Of a stretch of 35,601 nt of DNA, positions 9,441 to 19,741 are shown piece after piece; position 1 is the stretch's first letter; every line of letters begins with the position of its first letter. Below the pieces are notes generated by a model, which was given only the letters and a program-made list of their open reading frames with translations, searched no databases and was not told the DNA's origin. The stretch comes from Lachnospiraceae bacterium (GTDB taxonomy: Bacteria; Bacillota; Clostridia; Lachnospirales; Lachnospiraceae): positions 1 to 35,601 of the forward strand of contig JAJQBK010000048.1 in assembly GCA_021203305.1 (NCBI GenBank), read 5' to 3'. The translations under genes and the position numbers were made by a program.

Positions 9441-11558
9441 TTGGCTGGAAGAGAATATCCGCTTGAGAGAACACGTAACATCGGTATCATGGCGCATATC
9501 GACGCTGGGAAGACGACGGCGACGGAGCGTATCCTTTATTATACCGGTGTGAATTACAAGATCGGTGATACTCATGAAGGTACTGCTACCATGGACTGGA
9601 TGGCTCAGGAGCAGGAGAGGGGCATCACTATTACTTCCGCGGCTACTACCTGTCACTGGACCCTGCAGGCGTACGGCAAGACCATACCGGACGCACTGGA
9701 GCACCGTATCAATATCATTGATACTCCCGGTCACGTTGACTTTACGGTAGAGGTGGAGCGTTCCCTGCGAGTGCTGGACGGCGCTGTCGGTGTCTTCTGC
9801 GCGAAGGGCGGTGTGGAACCGCAGTCTGAGAATGTATGGAGACAGGCCGACACCTACAATGTGCCCCGTATGGCTTTTATCAACAAGATGGACATTATGG
9901 GCGCCAACTTTTACGGTGCGGTGGAACAGATCAGAACAAGGCTGGGCAAGAACGCGATCTGCGTTCAGCTGCCCATCGGAAAAGAGGACGAGTTTAAGGG
10001 CATCATTGACTTGTTCGAGATGAAGGCCTATATTTACAATGACGAAAAGGGTGAGGATATTTCCGTCGTCGATATCCCGGAGGATATGAAGGAAGACGCC
10101 GAGCTGTATCATACCGAGCTGGTGGAGAAGATCTGCGAGCTGGATGATGATCTGATGATGGCATATCTGGAAGGCGAGGAGCCGACCAATGAACAGCTGA
10201 AGGCGACCCTGAGAAAGGCAACCTGCGAATGCGCGGCGGTTCCGGTGTGCTGCGGCAGCGCCTACAGAAATAAGGGAATCCAGAAGCTTCTCGACGCGAT
10301 TTTGGAGTATATGCCCTCCCCGCTGGACATTCCCGCCATCAAGGGCGTGGATCTGAACGGCAATGAGGTGGAGAAGCATTCCTCAGACAGCGAACCCTTC
10401 GCGGCTCTGGCATTTAAGATCATGACAGATCCCTTCGTCGGTAAGCTGGCTTATTTCAGAGTATATTCCGGCACCATCAATTCCGGATCCTATATTCTGA
10501 ACGCTACAAAAAATAAAATAGAGCGTGTGGGGCGTCTGCTCCAGATGCACGCCAACAAGAGGATGGAGCTGGAGAAGGTTTATTCCGGGGATATCGCCGC
10601 GGCGGTGGGCTTCAAGTTTACCACCACAGGTGATACCATCTGCGATGAGCAGCATCCGGTCATTCTGGAGTCCATGGAGTTCCCTGACCCCGTAATCGAG
10701 TTGGCCATCGAGCCAAAGACCAAGGCCGGCCAGACCAAAATGGGCGAGGCGCTGGCCAAGCTGGCGGAGGAGGATCCCACGTTCCGTGCGCATACCAACC
10801 CGGAGACCGGCCAGACCATTATCGCCGGCATGGGCGAGCTACATCTGGAAATCATTGTGGACAGACTGCTGCGCGAGTTTAAGGTGGAAGCGAATGTGGG
10901 CGCACCCCAGGTTGCTTACAAGGAAACCATCGCGAAGGCCATTGACCAGGAATACAAGCATGTCAAGCAGACCGGTGGTTCTGGTCAGTATGGACATTGT
11001 AAGGTGCACTTTACTCCGATGGATCCTAACGGTGAGGAGACCTTCAAGTTTACCTCATCTGTCGTCGGCGGAGCTATCCCGAAGGAATATATCCCGGCGG
11101 TCGGCAAGGGTATTGAGGAAGCGACTCACACCGGTATTCTGGGAGGCTATCCGGTAATCGGTATTGCGGCGGACGTCTATGACGGTTCCTACCATGAGGT
11201 GGACTCTTCAGAAATGGCGTTCAAGGTTGCCGGCTCCATGTGCTGCAAAGAGGCTTTGAAAAAGGCCGGCGCTGTCCTGCTTGAGCCTATCATGAGAGTG
11301 GAAGTGACCATGCCCGAGGAGTATATGGGCGACGTCATCGGCGACATCAATTCCCGCAGGGGCCGGATCGAAGGTATGGATGATATCGGCGGAGGCAAGA
11401 TGGTGAGAGGCTATGTGCCGCTTGCCGAGATGTTCGGCTATTCCACGGACTTGCGTTCCAGGACGCAGGGCCGCGGCAACTATTCCATGTTCTTTGAAAA
11501 GTATGAACCTGTGCCGAAGAATATCGCGGAAAAGGTTCTGGCGGCAAAGGCAAAATAA
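9441..11558 (+). CDS. fusA: Translation elongation factor G
   Basis: EF-G is the GTPase that drives ribosomal translocation (705 residues, typical length). The start is TTG at 9441, six bases after AGGAGGAG (9427-9434), giving [20 protein letters not shown]. GTPase motifs are in order: HIDAGKTT (G1), the switch I segment [19 protein letters not shown] (G3) and NKMD (G4). Domains II-V follow, including the domain IV tip region [13 protein letters not shown] and the C-terminal [20 protein letters not shown] short insertion ([13 protein letters not shown]) precedes the G3 strand compared with shorter EF-Gs. Third gene of the str operon. tuf is nearby but has its own promoter. Confidence 0.98.
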   Translation: MAGREYPLERTRNIGIMAHIDAGKTTATERILYYTGVNYKIGDTHEGTATMDWMAQEQERGITITSAATTCHWTLQAYGKTIPDALEHRINIIDTPGHVDFTVEVERSLRVLDGAVGVFCAKGGVEPQSENVWRQADTYNVPRMAFINKMDIMGANFYGAVEQIRTRLGKNAICVQLPIGKEDEFKGIIDLFEMKAYIYNDEKGEDISVVDIPEDMKEDAELYHTELVEKICELDDDLMMAYLEGEEPTNEQLKATLRKATCECAAVPVCCGSAYRNKGIQKLLDAILEYMPSPLDIPAIKGVDLNGNEVEKHSSDSEPFAALAFKIMTDPFVGKLAYFRVYSGTINSGSYILNATKNKIERVGRLLQMHANKRMELEKVYSGDIAAAVGFKFTTTGDTICDEQHPVILESMEFPDPVIELAIEPKTKAGQTKMGEALAKLAEEDPTFRAHTNPETGQTIIAGMGELHLEIIVDRLLREFKVEANVGAPQVAYKETIAKAIDQEYKHVKQTGGSGQYGHCKVHFTPMDPNGEETFKFTSSVVGGAIPKEYIPAVGKGIEEATHTGILGGYPVIGIAADVYDGSYHEVDSSEMAFKVAGSMCCKEALKKAGAVLLEPIMRVEVTMPEEYMGDVIGDINSRRGRIEGMDDIGGGKMVRGYVPLAEMFGYSTDLRSRTQGRGNYSMFFEKYEPVPKNIAEKVLAAKAK

Positions 11559-11567
11559 AACTGTGAC

Positions 11568-11610
11568 TGTCCGCTGTAAATTTCCCTGTTTTTTGCAAAG
11601 ACAGCGGACG
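11568..11610 (+). promoter_or_regulatory. Hairpin between fusA and tuf
   Basis: GTCCGCTGT (11569-11577) pairs perfectly with ACAGCGGAC (11601-11609), and a T-G pair extends it. The loop is 23 nt. No U-tract follows, so an intrinsic terminator is unlikely. It may protect the fusA 3' end or mark an RNA processing point between fusA and tuf messages. Confidence 0.45.
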
Positions 11611-11644
11611 GATGCATGAATAGCAGCAAGAATCAAAAATTTGC

Positions 11645-11673
11645 TTGAAAATATCGGCATAATCGCATATAAT
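11645..11673 (+). promoter_or_regulatory. tuf promoter
   Basis: TTGAAA (11645-11650) and TATAAT (11668-11673) are separated by 17 bases. The surrounding sequence is AT-rich. The start site near 11680 would give a ~50-nt leader ending in CAGGAGGA before the ATG. This allows tuf to be transcribed independently of rpsL-rpsG-fusA. Confidence 0.75.
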
Positions 11674-11728
11674 CAAGCATAGCACAATTTTTTCTAATTT
11701 ATATTATTTTTCAGGAGGATTTCAAAAA

Positions 11729-12916
11729 ATGGCAAAGGCTAAATTTGAAAGAACCAAGTCCCATTGTAACATTGGTACAATCGGCCACGTAGACCATGGT
11801 AAGACCACTCTGACCGCGGCAATTACCAAGGTGCTCTCCCAGAGAGTTGCCGGCAATTCCTATACAGAGTTCGATAAGATCGATAAAGCTCCGGAAGAGA
11901 GGGAGCGTGGTATCACCATTTCTACCGCACACGTGGAGTATTCCACCGCAAACCGCCACTATGCACACGTTGACTGCCCCGGCCACGCTGACTATGTAAA
12001 GAACATGATCACCGGTGCCGCTCAGATGGATGGCGCTATCCTGGTGGTAGCCGCCACCGACGGTGTGATGGCGCAGACCAAGGAGCACATCCTTCTGTCC
12101 CGCCAGGTAGGCGTTCCCTATATCGTAGTATTCCTGAATAAGTGCGATATGGTAGACGACGAGGAGCTGATCGAGCTGGTAGAGATGGAAGTGACCGAGC
12201 AGCTGGAGGAGTACGGCTTCAACGACTGCCCGATTATCAAGGGTTCCGCTCTGAAGGCTCTGGAGGAGCCGGAAGGCGAGTGGGGCGACAAGATCATGGA
12301 GCTGATGGACACCGTTGACAGCTACATTCCTGATCCTCAGCGTGACGTAGACAAGCCGTTCCTGATGCCCGTTGAGGACGTATTCACCATCACTGGCCGT
12401 GGTACTGTCGCTACCGGCCGTGTGGAGCGTGGTATGCTGAAGCTGAACGAGGAAGTTGAGATCGTCGGCGTTAAGGAAGAGACCAGAAAGACCGTTGTTA
12501 CCGGTATCGAGATGTTCAGAAAGCTGCTTGACTATGCGCAGGCCGGCGACAATATCGGCGCTCTGCTGCGCGGCGTTCAGAGAACAGAGATTGTCCGCGG
12601 ACAGGTACTGGCTAAGCCCGGCACCGTGACCTGCCACACCAAGTTCACTGCCCAGGTTTATGTACTGAGCAAGGATGAGGGCGGCCGTCATACTCCTTTC
12701 TTCAACAACTATCGTCCTCAGTTCTATTTCAGAACCACCGACGTTACCGGCGTGATCAGCCTTCCTGAGGGAACTGAGATGTGCATGCCCGGCGACAATG
12801 TAGAGATGACCATTGAGCTGATCCACCCGATCGCTATGGAGCAGGGCCTTACTTTCGCTATCCGCGAGGGCGGCAGAACCGTTGGCTCCGGCCGTGTGGC
12901 TTCCATCATTGAGTAA
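11729..12916 (+). CDS. tuf: Translation elongation factor Tu
   Basis: EF-Tu is the GTPase that delivers aminoacyl-tRNA to the ribosome (395 residues). It begins [20 protein letters not shown] after [16 protein letters not shown] is at residues 19-26, the switch [15 protein letters not shown] and NKCD motifs are intact, and domains II and III end in [15 protein letters not shown]. It has its own promoter and is followed by a strong terminator, forming a single-gene unit at the end of the core block. In many relatives the S10 ribosomal operon follows tuf. Here an unrelated membrane-protein array does. Confidence 0.99.
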   Translation: MAKAKFERTKSHCNIGTIGHVDHGKTTLTAAITKVLSQRVAGNSYTEFDKIDKAPEERERGITISTAHVEYSTANRHYAHVDCPGHADYVKNMITGAAQMDGAILVVAATDGVMAQTKEHILLSRQVGVPYIVVFLNKCDMVDDEELIELVEMEVTEQLEEYGFNDCPIIKGSALKALEEPEGEWGDKIMELMDTVDSYIPDPQRDVDKPFLMPVEDVFTITGRGTVATGRVERGMLKLNEEVEIVGVKEETRKTVVTGIEMFRKLLDYAQAGDNIGALLRGVQRTEIVRGQVLAKPGTVTCHTKFTAQVYVLSKDEGGRHTPFFNNYRPQFYFRTTDVTGVISLPEGTEMCMPGDNVEMTIELIHPIAMEQGLTFAIREGGRTVGSGRVASIIE

Positions 12917-12939
12917 GCGCTGAAATTCAGATAATTCAG

Positions 12940-12969
12940 AAGGCTTCCGGATTTTCCGGAAGCCTTTTT
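12940..12969 (+). terminator. Intrinsic terminator of tuf
   Basis: AAGGCTTCCGGA (12940-12951) pairs perfectly with TCCGGAAGCCTT (12955-12966) around a 3-nt TTT loop, followed by TTT. A long GC-containing stem and a U-run of five (12965-12969) give a textbook factor-independent terminator, closing the ribosomal block. Confidence 0.93.
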
Positions 12970-12984
12970 ATCGTCTGGAATGAA

Positions 12985-13013
12985 TTGCCAAACAAGGATG
13001 AACATGCTATAAT
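12985..13013 (+). promoter_or_regulatory. Promoter of the membrane-protein array
   Basis: TTGCCA (12985-12990) and TATAAT (13008-13013) are 17 bases apart, and TGC just before the -10 gives an extended -10 element. This strong promoter lies between the tuf terminator and copy A of the array and would drive the overlapping genes A to E. Confidence 0.75.
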
Positions 13014-13076
13014 GGTTCAAGTCTTGTTTGAAAGAAAAGCAATCTGGTATTGTGGCCGCTGACAGGAGAGGAAAGC

Positions 13077-15407
13077 ATGATTTCTGCCATACAAAAACTG
13101 AATCTTTTCAGGAAAACTTCTTTTCGTATGCTTTTACTTCTGGAATTGTGCCTGATCCTGGCGGGGATTGCGGGTCTTTTTGGTAAATCCGCCGTCTATG
13201 AGTTTGATCTGGATGCTGCCACACCGGTTCTGGGAAGCTATATTGAGGACGCGGGCGGTTATTCCGCGGTGTCGGCGGAGGGACAGAGCGGGATTCTTGT
13301 GTCCTTTGACGGGATCAGTCTGCCTGGAGGCGTCTATCGGATCACACTTCTGTACGACACTGATACCAACATGGAAAATCTCTGCCGGATTTCGGATGGT
13401 TCCGCCGCCTATAAAACACTGCTGGCCAATTATGATTTCCTGTATGGCGGCCTGCATGAGACAGATTTCAATGTGTGGCTGCTGACTGCACAGGACAGTC
13501 TGTCGGTCGAAGTGACGTACGGCGGCAGCGGAAGCCTGGTCGTCACAGGACTTAGAATTTCAGAAACGAACGCCTTAAGCCGCATGATGATTTTCTACGT
13601 TGTGATTGGTGCGCTGATCGTCAATGCGCTGTACGTTTTCTGCCAGTACGACAGGCAATATCAGGTTGCTGTAAAGATCAAAAATATCATGTTCTGCCTT
13701 GGACTTATTACATTGGCGGCTTCTTTTCCGCTGATGACGGATCGGATGATTTCCTCGGGAGATTTGATATATCATCTGCTGCGTATTGAGGGCATAAAGG
13801 ACGGACTGCTGTCGGGGCAGTTTCCTGTGCGTATCGCGCCCGAGTGGCAGTAGGGCTATGGCTATGCTTCCTCCATCTTTTACGGCGAGACGGTGCTTTA
13901 TCTGGCCACTTTCTTTCGTCTGATCGGTTTTCCGGTGATCACCAGCTATCGGATGTTCTGTTTCGTGGTGACTGTTGCGACAGTTCTGATTTCTTTTTAT
14001 TGTTTTTCCCGCATTTTTGAAGAAGCTTATATTGGTCTGCTGTGTTCCCTGGTCTATACGTTTTCCCTGTATCGGACGATCAAAACCTATGTGACAGGCA
14101 TGCTTGGGGAAACGCTGGGCATTATGTTCCTGCCGTTTTTAGTCTGGGGCTTTTACCGCGTATTTACAGAGGATATTTCGGGTAGGTGTTATCGCAGGGC
14201 GTGGATTCCGCTGACCATTGGCTTTGCAGGACTTTTGCAGTCGCATCTGCTGACCGGGGAGCAGGCGGGTTTTTTCACGATTCTGCTGTGTATAGTTTTA
14301 TGGAAAAAAGTCTTCCGGAGACAGACCTTTGCGGCGCTGGCGAAAACGGTGATTTTCAGCTGCCTTGTCAGCGCCTGGTTTCTGGTGCCGTTCGCGGATT
14401 ATATGCTGACCGGTGACTTCGTCATTCAGCATGTGTCGGCCAGAACCATCCAGTACAGAGGACTGTATTTAGCACAATTGCTGCAGACATTTTTCCAGGT
14501 CGGGGATTCTGTTTTTTATGAGGAGAACGGTCTGTACGAGGCGCAGCCTCTGGGGCCTGGAATTGCTTTTATTCTGATATTCTGTATCTGGATTGGGCTC
14601 CTGTTTTTCCATAAAACGGACAGAATGAGCCCCCAAGTAAAGGGGCTGGGGAAGATATCCGCCGCATTCGGCTTTCTGGCCATGTTAATGTGTCTGAGTG
14701 TTTTCCCGTGGGATCGCATACAGAATCTGTCCCCGATTCTGGCTACGCTGGTTTCCAGCATCCAGTTCCCGGACCGTTTTCTTTCTATGATTACGCTCTT
14801 CATGACGATTCTGACGGGTGTGGTGACGGTCTGGATTCGCGACAATCTGCCGGCGCGTGGTCTGGCGGCTTTTGCGGTGGTTATCGCCGGACTTGCTGTT
14901 GTCAGCGCCCTGTATCTGACGGATGACATGCTGCTGACAACAGACAATATTCAGGTCTATAACGCGGAGGCTATTGGAACGGGCTATATTTCAGGCGGTG
15001 AATATATTCCTTACGGGACGGACACGGATCAACTGGTACACAGAGATCCGGTGACAGAGGAGAATGTTGTGGTGACAGGCTATGAGAAGGACGGATTGAC
15101 CATTCAGGTGTCGTGTTATAACGACAGTGACAGAGAGGGAACCATGAGCCTTCCGTTACTGTATTATAAGGGGTATCAGGCCACGGACCTGGAGACAGGT
15201 GAGAGGATTCCTCTTCTGGCGGATGACAAAAATATTCTGTGTGTAGAGGTGCCGGCAAGTTATTCAGGTACGATTCTGGTGCAATTTGTCAGTCCTTGGT
15301 ACTGGCGGGCGGCGGAGGCGATCAGCGTGCTGACCTTCCTGATGCTGATGGCAGGTGGGATATGGAGCAGGAAACGTGAGAGAAACGGAGATCTTTGCGA
15401 TGGATAA
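13077..15407 (+). pseudogene. Array copy A: polytopic membrane protein (PTPS-related family) with in-frame TAG
   Basis: The reading frame from ATG 13077 (after AGGAGAGG) runs 776 codons but is interrupted by TAG at 13851-13853, codon 259. The intact paralog D has glutamine (CAG) at exactly codon 259 in the same context, EWQ-Q-GYGYASSIFYGE, so one C-to-T change explains it. Layout: a first membrane segment (residues ~15-35), an extracytoplasmic domain (~38-170), then many membrane helices, the family segment DLIYHLLRIEGIKDGLLSGQ, and a C-terminal soluble domain ending in a last helix. The family looks like the 6-pyruvoyl-tetrahydropterin-synthase-related integral membrane proteins (GT-C-like); substrate unknown. 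The frame is otherwise open, suggesting a recent lesion, readthrough, or a sequencing error. It overlaps B by 8 bases. Confidence 0.85.
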
Positions 15408-17061
15408 GCAACAGTTGTTCAAAGGAGGACAGAGCAAAGCAGCCTCCGACGGAAGGAAAATCAAATTTGCGTCTTTTGCGGCAGTGCTTGGCGTTGCGAT
15501 TTTGCTCTCAGTGCCGGTTTTTGTGAATTATTGCCTGGAGGGCGAGGAACTGTATTTTCATCTGCTGCGGATCGAGGGGCTGAAGGATGGTCTGCTGTCA
15601 GGACAGTTTCCGGTGCGCATACAGCCGAACTGGCTGGAGGGCAGGGGGTATCCGGTATCTCTCTTTGAGGGAGATGTTTTTTTGCTGATTCCGGCGTTTC
15701 TCAGGATGGCAGGTTTGTCCGTACAGATGTCATATCATATTTTTCTTTTACTGATTAATCTGGCGACGGTCTGGATCGGATACGTTTGCTTTCGCGGCCT
15801 GTTTGACGGACAGGAAGTCAGATTGTGTAAAAGCCGCGGAACAGAAGACGAAGCGCTGACTATGTCGCTTCCTGCCGGATGGCTGCAAGGTATGATCGCG
15901 GCCATGCTGTATGCCTGTTCGCCCTACCGGATCTACGTTATGTATGGAAAAGCGGATCTGGGGGAGCTGCTGGCCATGACATTCCTTCCTATGGTATTCT
16001 GCGGGATGATCCGCATCCTGACTGTGGAGGCGGATGAAAAATTGTACAGGTCTGTCTGGCTGATGCCGGCGGTTGGGCTGTGCGCCATGTTTTTCTCCCA
16101 TATTACGGCTTTTGAACTGGCGCTGCTTCTGTGTGCGTTGCTTTGTCTGGCGATGGGAAAGGCTGCTTTTGCAAAGAAGCGCCTTCTGACATACCTGAAA
16201 ATATTCCTGGCCACAGTGGTGGGCTGCGCCTGGATGTTCATCCCTCTTCTGGACGCTCTGCTGCAGAAACCATATATTCGCTACGCCGGTTCGAAGGCGA
16301 TTCAGTCAACGGGCGCTTATCTGCTGGATTATTTTATTCTGTTTGCGCAGGCGGGTACGGAGACGGACCGCAGTGTCAGCGGGATGCAAAACGCGGTACC
16401 GGCGGGCGCGGGCTTTATGGTGATGGTGCTTCTGATTATTTATTTCTGGATTCTTTTTACGGGGAGATACCGGAAAGAAAGACAAAACAGCGGCTTGTGG
16501 CGCACAGCGCTTCGGGTGACGATCGCGGGGGTGATTTTGCTTTGGATGAGCACAGTCAGCTTCCCCTGGGATATCATCAGACATAACCGGCTGATTCAGA
16601 TTTTGACGGCAGGGCTGAACAGTCCGATGGAGCTGGTTCCCTTTGTCAGCGTCTGTCTGGTCTTTACCGGCATTGTCGCGTTAAACGAGATACAGCAGTC
16701 AGAAAAGAGGGAGGTTTCTTTGTGGGTGCTGGCAGGCGTTGTGGTACTCGCAGTGGTGAGTACGCAATATCTGACCAATGATTACCTGGAGACCCGTCTG
16801 CCGGTATATATTTATAACAGTTCGGATCTGGATACCAACGCAATTCTGGACGGCGTGTATCTGCCGCTGGATGAGTCGACCGGTGGGCCATCCTATGAGG
16901 AGAATCTGGCGGACCGTCTGAACACAGCCGCCTGGTATTGGCGGCTGTCGGAGGCTGTTTCCACGACAGGGTGGATTGGAATGGCCGCTTACTCGGTGAC
17001 GATAAGCAGGAAAAAGCTGCAAGAGGAAGAGGAGAATGTGGAAGAAATCGGGAATCCTTAA
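15400..17061 (+). CDS. Array copy B: shortened PTPS-related membrane protein
   Basis: This is a 553-residue polytopic membrane protein, starting at ATG 15400 (MDKQQLFKGG) with GGAG about nine bases upstream and overlapping the end of copy A. It contains the family core ELYFHLLRIEGLKDGLLSGQ followed by FPVRIQPNWLEGRGYPVSLF and about ten hydrophobic helices. Compared with copy D it lacks the ~170-residue N-terminal extracytoplasmic domain. It also lacks about 75 residues of the C-terminal soluble domain: GVYLPLDE is followed soon by AWYWRLSEAVS, which in D are separated by the LPLLYYKGYQ segment. It may be a distinct subtype or the product of in-frame deletions. Its final 26 bases overlap remnant C. 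Function is not established. Confidence 0.75.
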   Translation: MDKQQLFKGGQSKAASDGRKIKFASFAAVLGVAILLSVPVFVNYCLEGEELYFHLLRIEGLKDGLLSGQFPVRIQPNWLEGRGYPVSLFEGDVFLLIPAFLRMAGLSVQMSYHIFLLLINLATVWIGYVCFRGLFDGQEVRLCKSRGTEDEALTMSLPAGWLQGMIAAMLYACSPYRIYVMYGKADLGELLAMTFLPMVFCGMIRILTVEADEKLYRSVWLMPAVGLCAMFFSHITAFELALLLCALLCLAMGKAAFAKKRLLTYLKIFLATVVGCAWMFIPLLDALLQKPYIRYAGSKAIQSTGAYLLDYFILFAQAGTETDRSVSGMQNAVPAGAGFMVMVLLIIYFWILFTGRYRKERQNSGLWRTALRVTIAGVILLWMSTVSFPWDIIRHNRLIQILTAGLNSPMELVPFVSVCLVFTGIVALNEIQQSEKREVSLWVLAGVVVLAVVSTQYLTNDYLETRLPVYIYNSSDLDTNAILDGVYLPLDESTGGPSYEENLADRLNTAAWYWRLSEAVSTTGWIGMAAYSVTISRKKLQEEEENVEEIGNP

Positions 17062-17384
17062 GATGCGAAAATTTCAGATCGTGCTTCTGACAGAGGTACT
17101 CCTGCTTTTGTATGGGCTTTTCGGACTGTTGGGCGGTGGATGGGGCTGCCGGAGAAGAGCTGAGCGTGGAGAGTGGAACAGGTGGCCATGTGCGGGTGCT
17201 GCTGGAGGCGGGATATACCGGCCTGGTGCATGCCTGGTATGCGGGCATGTGGTACTGGGAGGTTTTTGAACTCATAAGTCTGCTGACCGCGGCAGGGCTA
17301 TATATTGGATATTTCCAGTTTAAGAAATACCGTGCGAAAATGGCCGCAACTCTCAGCGGGAGAAGAGAAGGATTGGAACGATAA
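17036..17384 (+). pseudogene. Array copy C: collapsed remnant (N-terminus joined to C-terminus)
   Basis: The first ~35 codons from ATG 17036 (MWKKSGILKMRKFQ, first membrane helix) match the start of copy E. From about 17145 a different frame continues with SGTGGHVRVLLEAGYTG and HAWYAGMWYW, matching the last ~75 residues of copy E, and ends at TAA 17382-17384. A deletion of roughly 2 kb, with a frameshift at the join, therefore removed the body of a copy E-like gene. It overlaps B by 26 bases, much as E overlaps D by 22, so B-C and D-E have the same arrangement. Confidence 0.8.
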
Positions 17385-17404
17385 CCGGAGGAGAGCGGAG
17401 AAGT

Positions 17405-19741
17405 ATGATTTCCAGGATAAAAGAATTGCAGATTGGGAGACGAACCTCCTTTCGCCTGATTTTGCTGGCGGAGCTGTGCCTGCTTGTGACGGGAATCTGG
17501 GGCCTTTTTGGGAAAGATACCATTTATGAGTTTGGGGTGGAGGATGCCACAGCGGGGCTTGGGAGCTATTCTGAGGATGCGGGAGGCTATTCTGCGGATG
17601 GATCAGAGGGCCAGAGCGGGATACTGGTGGCTTTTGAGGAAATCTCTCTGCCCAGAGGCGTTTACAGGATCAGGCTTTTATACGATACGGATACCAATTT
17701 ACAAAATCTTTGCTATGCACTGAGTGATCAGGGAGATTATAAAACCATGCTTTCTGATTATGATTGCCTGTACGCAGGACTGCATGAGACCAGTTTCAAC
17801 GCATGGCTTTTGACAGGGCAGGATCATTTTACCATACAGATTACTTATGGCGGAAATGGAAGCCTGACGGTGAAGGGGCTGTTGATTGAGGAGACGAACG
17901 CGTTAAGCCGCATGGAAATCTTCTGCGTCCTGATCGGCGCGATTCTGGTTAATGGGATATATCTGTTCCGGCAATATGATCAGAAATATGCTGTCGCTGT
18001 GAAAAAGAAGAACATTATGTTTGGACTCGGTCTGATCATACTTGTGGCTTCTTTCCCGCTTATGACGGACAGGATCATTTACAGCTCAGATCTGATTTAT
18101 CATTTTCACCGGATCGAAGGAATTAAGGACACCCTGCTTGATGGTCAGTTCCCGGTGAGAATCGCGCCTGAATGGCAGCAGGGCTATGGCTATGCCTCTT
18201 CCATTTTCTATGGGGAGACGGCGCTGTATCTTGCGGCAGCTTTTCGACTGATTGACTTCCCGGTCGTGACCAGCTATCAAATGTTCTGGTTCGTGCTTGC
18301 CGCAGTGACGGTTTTCATTTCCTATGGCTGCTTTTCCAGAATATTTTCAGACGACTATACAGGACTTTTGTGCTCTGCGCTGTACACGCTTTCGGTTTAC
18401 CGCATCTTCAAAACATATATAACGGGGTCTTTGGGGGAAACCCTGGGCATCCTGTTTTTACCTTTTCTGGCTTTGGGATTTTACCGGGTATTTACGGAGG
18501 ATATTACCACAAAGCGATACCGCAGGGCGTGGATTCCCCTGACAATCGGCTTTACGGGATTACTTCAGTCGCATCTTCTGACCGGAGAGATTGCGGGTAT
18601 TTTTACGATTTTGCTGTGCGTTATTTTATGGAAAAAGGTATTCCGCAGGCAGACCTTTGTGGTGTTAGCCAAGACGGTAATCTACAGCTGTCTTTTGAGC
18701 GCCTGGTTTTTGATACCCTTTGTGGATTATATGATCAGCGGAGACTTTGTGATACAACATGTGTCGGCGAGGACGATTCAGGACAGAGGCTTATATTTTG
18801 CCCAGCTTTTTCAGACATTCTTTCGCTTCGGGGAAAATGTCCTTTTTGATGAGACAGGGATGTACGAGTCGCAGCCCATGGGGGTGGGAATCGGCTTTAT
18901 TCTGGCTCTTTTGATATGGGTGGCGTTGCTGTTTTTTCATAAGACGGAGAGGATGGATCCGGGGATAAAAGGATTGGGAAAGGTTTCAGCCGCATTCGCG
19001 GTGCTGGCCATGCTGATGAGCCTGTCCGTGTTTCCCTGGGATCGGATTCAGAACCTGTCATCTGTCACGGCAACGCTGGTTTCCAGTATTCAGTTCCCGA
19101 ACAGGTTTCTGACAATGGCCACGCTTTGTCTGACACTTGTGGCCGGAGCTGCAGCTGTCTGGATGAAGGAGAACTTTTCCGGCCGGGGGCTGGCGGCATA
19201 TGGATTGGGGCTGGCGGCATTGGCTGTGACAGGAATCCTTTGTCTGTCAGATGATATGATGCAGACGTCCGATAATTTCCTTATATATAATATGAATGCC
19301 GCAGGAACCGGATATATTGTTGGTGAAGAGTATCTCCCTTATGGGACAGACACCGCTTCTCTTGTCTACAGGGATCCTGTGGCGGAGGATAACGTGGCGG
19401 TGGAGAGCTACGAGAAGGATGGGGGTACCATATGGATGAAATGCAGCAACGAAAGTGAGCAGGTGGGTTCCGTGAGTCTCCCGTTATTGTATTACAAAGG
19501 GTATCAGGCGAAGGACGTTGAGACTGGAGAGAGCCTTTTGCTGTATGGGGACAGCGGCAATATTGTGAGTGTGGATGTGCCGGCGGGATATAGCGGTACG
19601 ATCTTAGTCAGCTTTGTTAGTCCATGGTATTGGAGGACTGCGGAAATTTTGAGTGTGGTTGTGTTCTTTTGGCTGTTGGCGGACGCAGTGTGGAGCAGTA
19701 AAAAAAGGAGAAAGCAGACATGTGGAAAAAGTCAGGAGTGA
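17405..19741 (+). CDS. Array copy D: intact PTPS-related polytopic membrane protein
   Basis: This 778-residue protein is the only full-length undamaged member of the array. ATG 17405 follows GGAGGAGAGCGGAG. A membrane helix at ~15-35 is followed by an extracytoplasmic domain (to ~175), a second helix (MEIFCVLIGAILVNGIYLF), then about ten further helices. The family signature DLIYHFHRIEGIKDTLLDGQ starts at D229, followed by FPVRIAPEWQQGYGYASS. A C-terminal soluble segment (GTDTASLVYRDP, LPLLYYKGYQ) precedes a final helix and a basic tail. The overall build suggests a GT-C-like or YfhO-like membrane enzyme acting on lipid-linked sugars outside the membrane, but this is inference. Copy A is clearly its closest relative in the window. 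Copy E overlaps its 3' end by 22 bases. Confidence 0.9.
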   Translation: MISRIKELQIGRRTSFRLILLAELCLLVTGIWGLFGKDTIYEFGVEDATAGLGSYSEDAGGYSADGSEGQSGILVAFEEISLPRGVYRIRLLYDTDTNLQNLCYALSDQGDYKTMLSDYDCLYAGLHETSFNAWLLTGQDHFTIQITYGGNGSLTVKGLLIEETNALSRMEIFCVLIGAILVNGIYLFRQYDQKYAVAVKKKNIMFGLGLIILVASFPLMTDRIIYSSDLIYHFHRIEGIKDTLLDGQFPVRIAPEWQQGYGYASSIFYGETALYLAAAFRLIDFPVVTSYQMFWFVLAAVTVFISYGCFSRIFSDDYTGLLCSALYTLSVYRIFKTYITGSLGETLGILFLPFLALGFYRVFTEDITTKRYRRAWIPLTIGFTGLLQSHLLTGEIAGIFTILLCVILWKKVFRRQTFVVLAKTVIYSCLLSAWFLIPFVDYMISGDFVIQHVSARTIQDRGLYFAQLFQTFFRFGENVLFDETGMYESQPMGVGIGFILALLIWVALLFFHKTERMDPGIKGLGKVSAAFAVLAMLMSLSVFPWDRIQNLSSVTATLVSSIQFPNRFLTMATLCLTLVAGAAAVWMKENFSGRGLAAYGLGLAALAVTGILCLSDDMMQTSDNFLIYNMNAAGTGYIVGEEYLPYGTDTASLVYRDPVAEDNVAVESYEKDGGTIWMKCSNESEQVGSVSLPLLYYKGYQAKDVETGESLLLYGDSGNIVSVDVPAGYSGTILVSFVSPWYWRTAEILSVVVFFWLLADAVWSSKKRRKQTCGKSQE

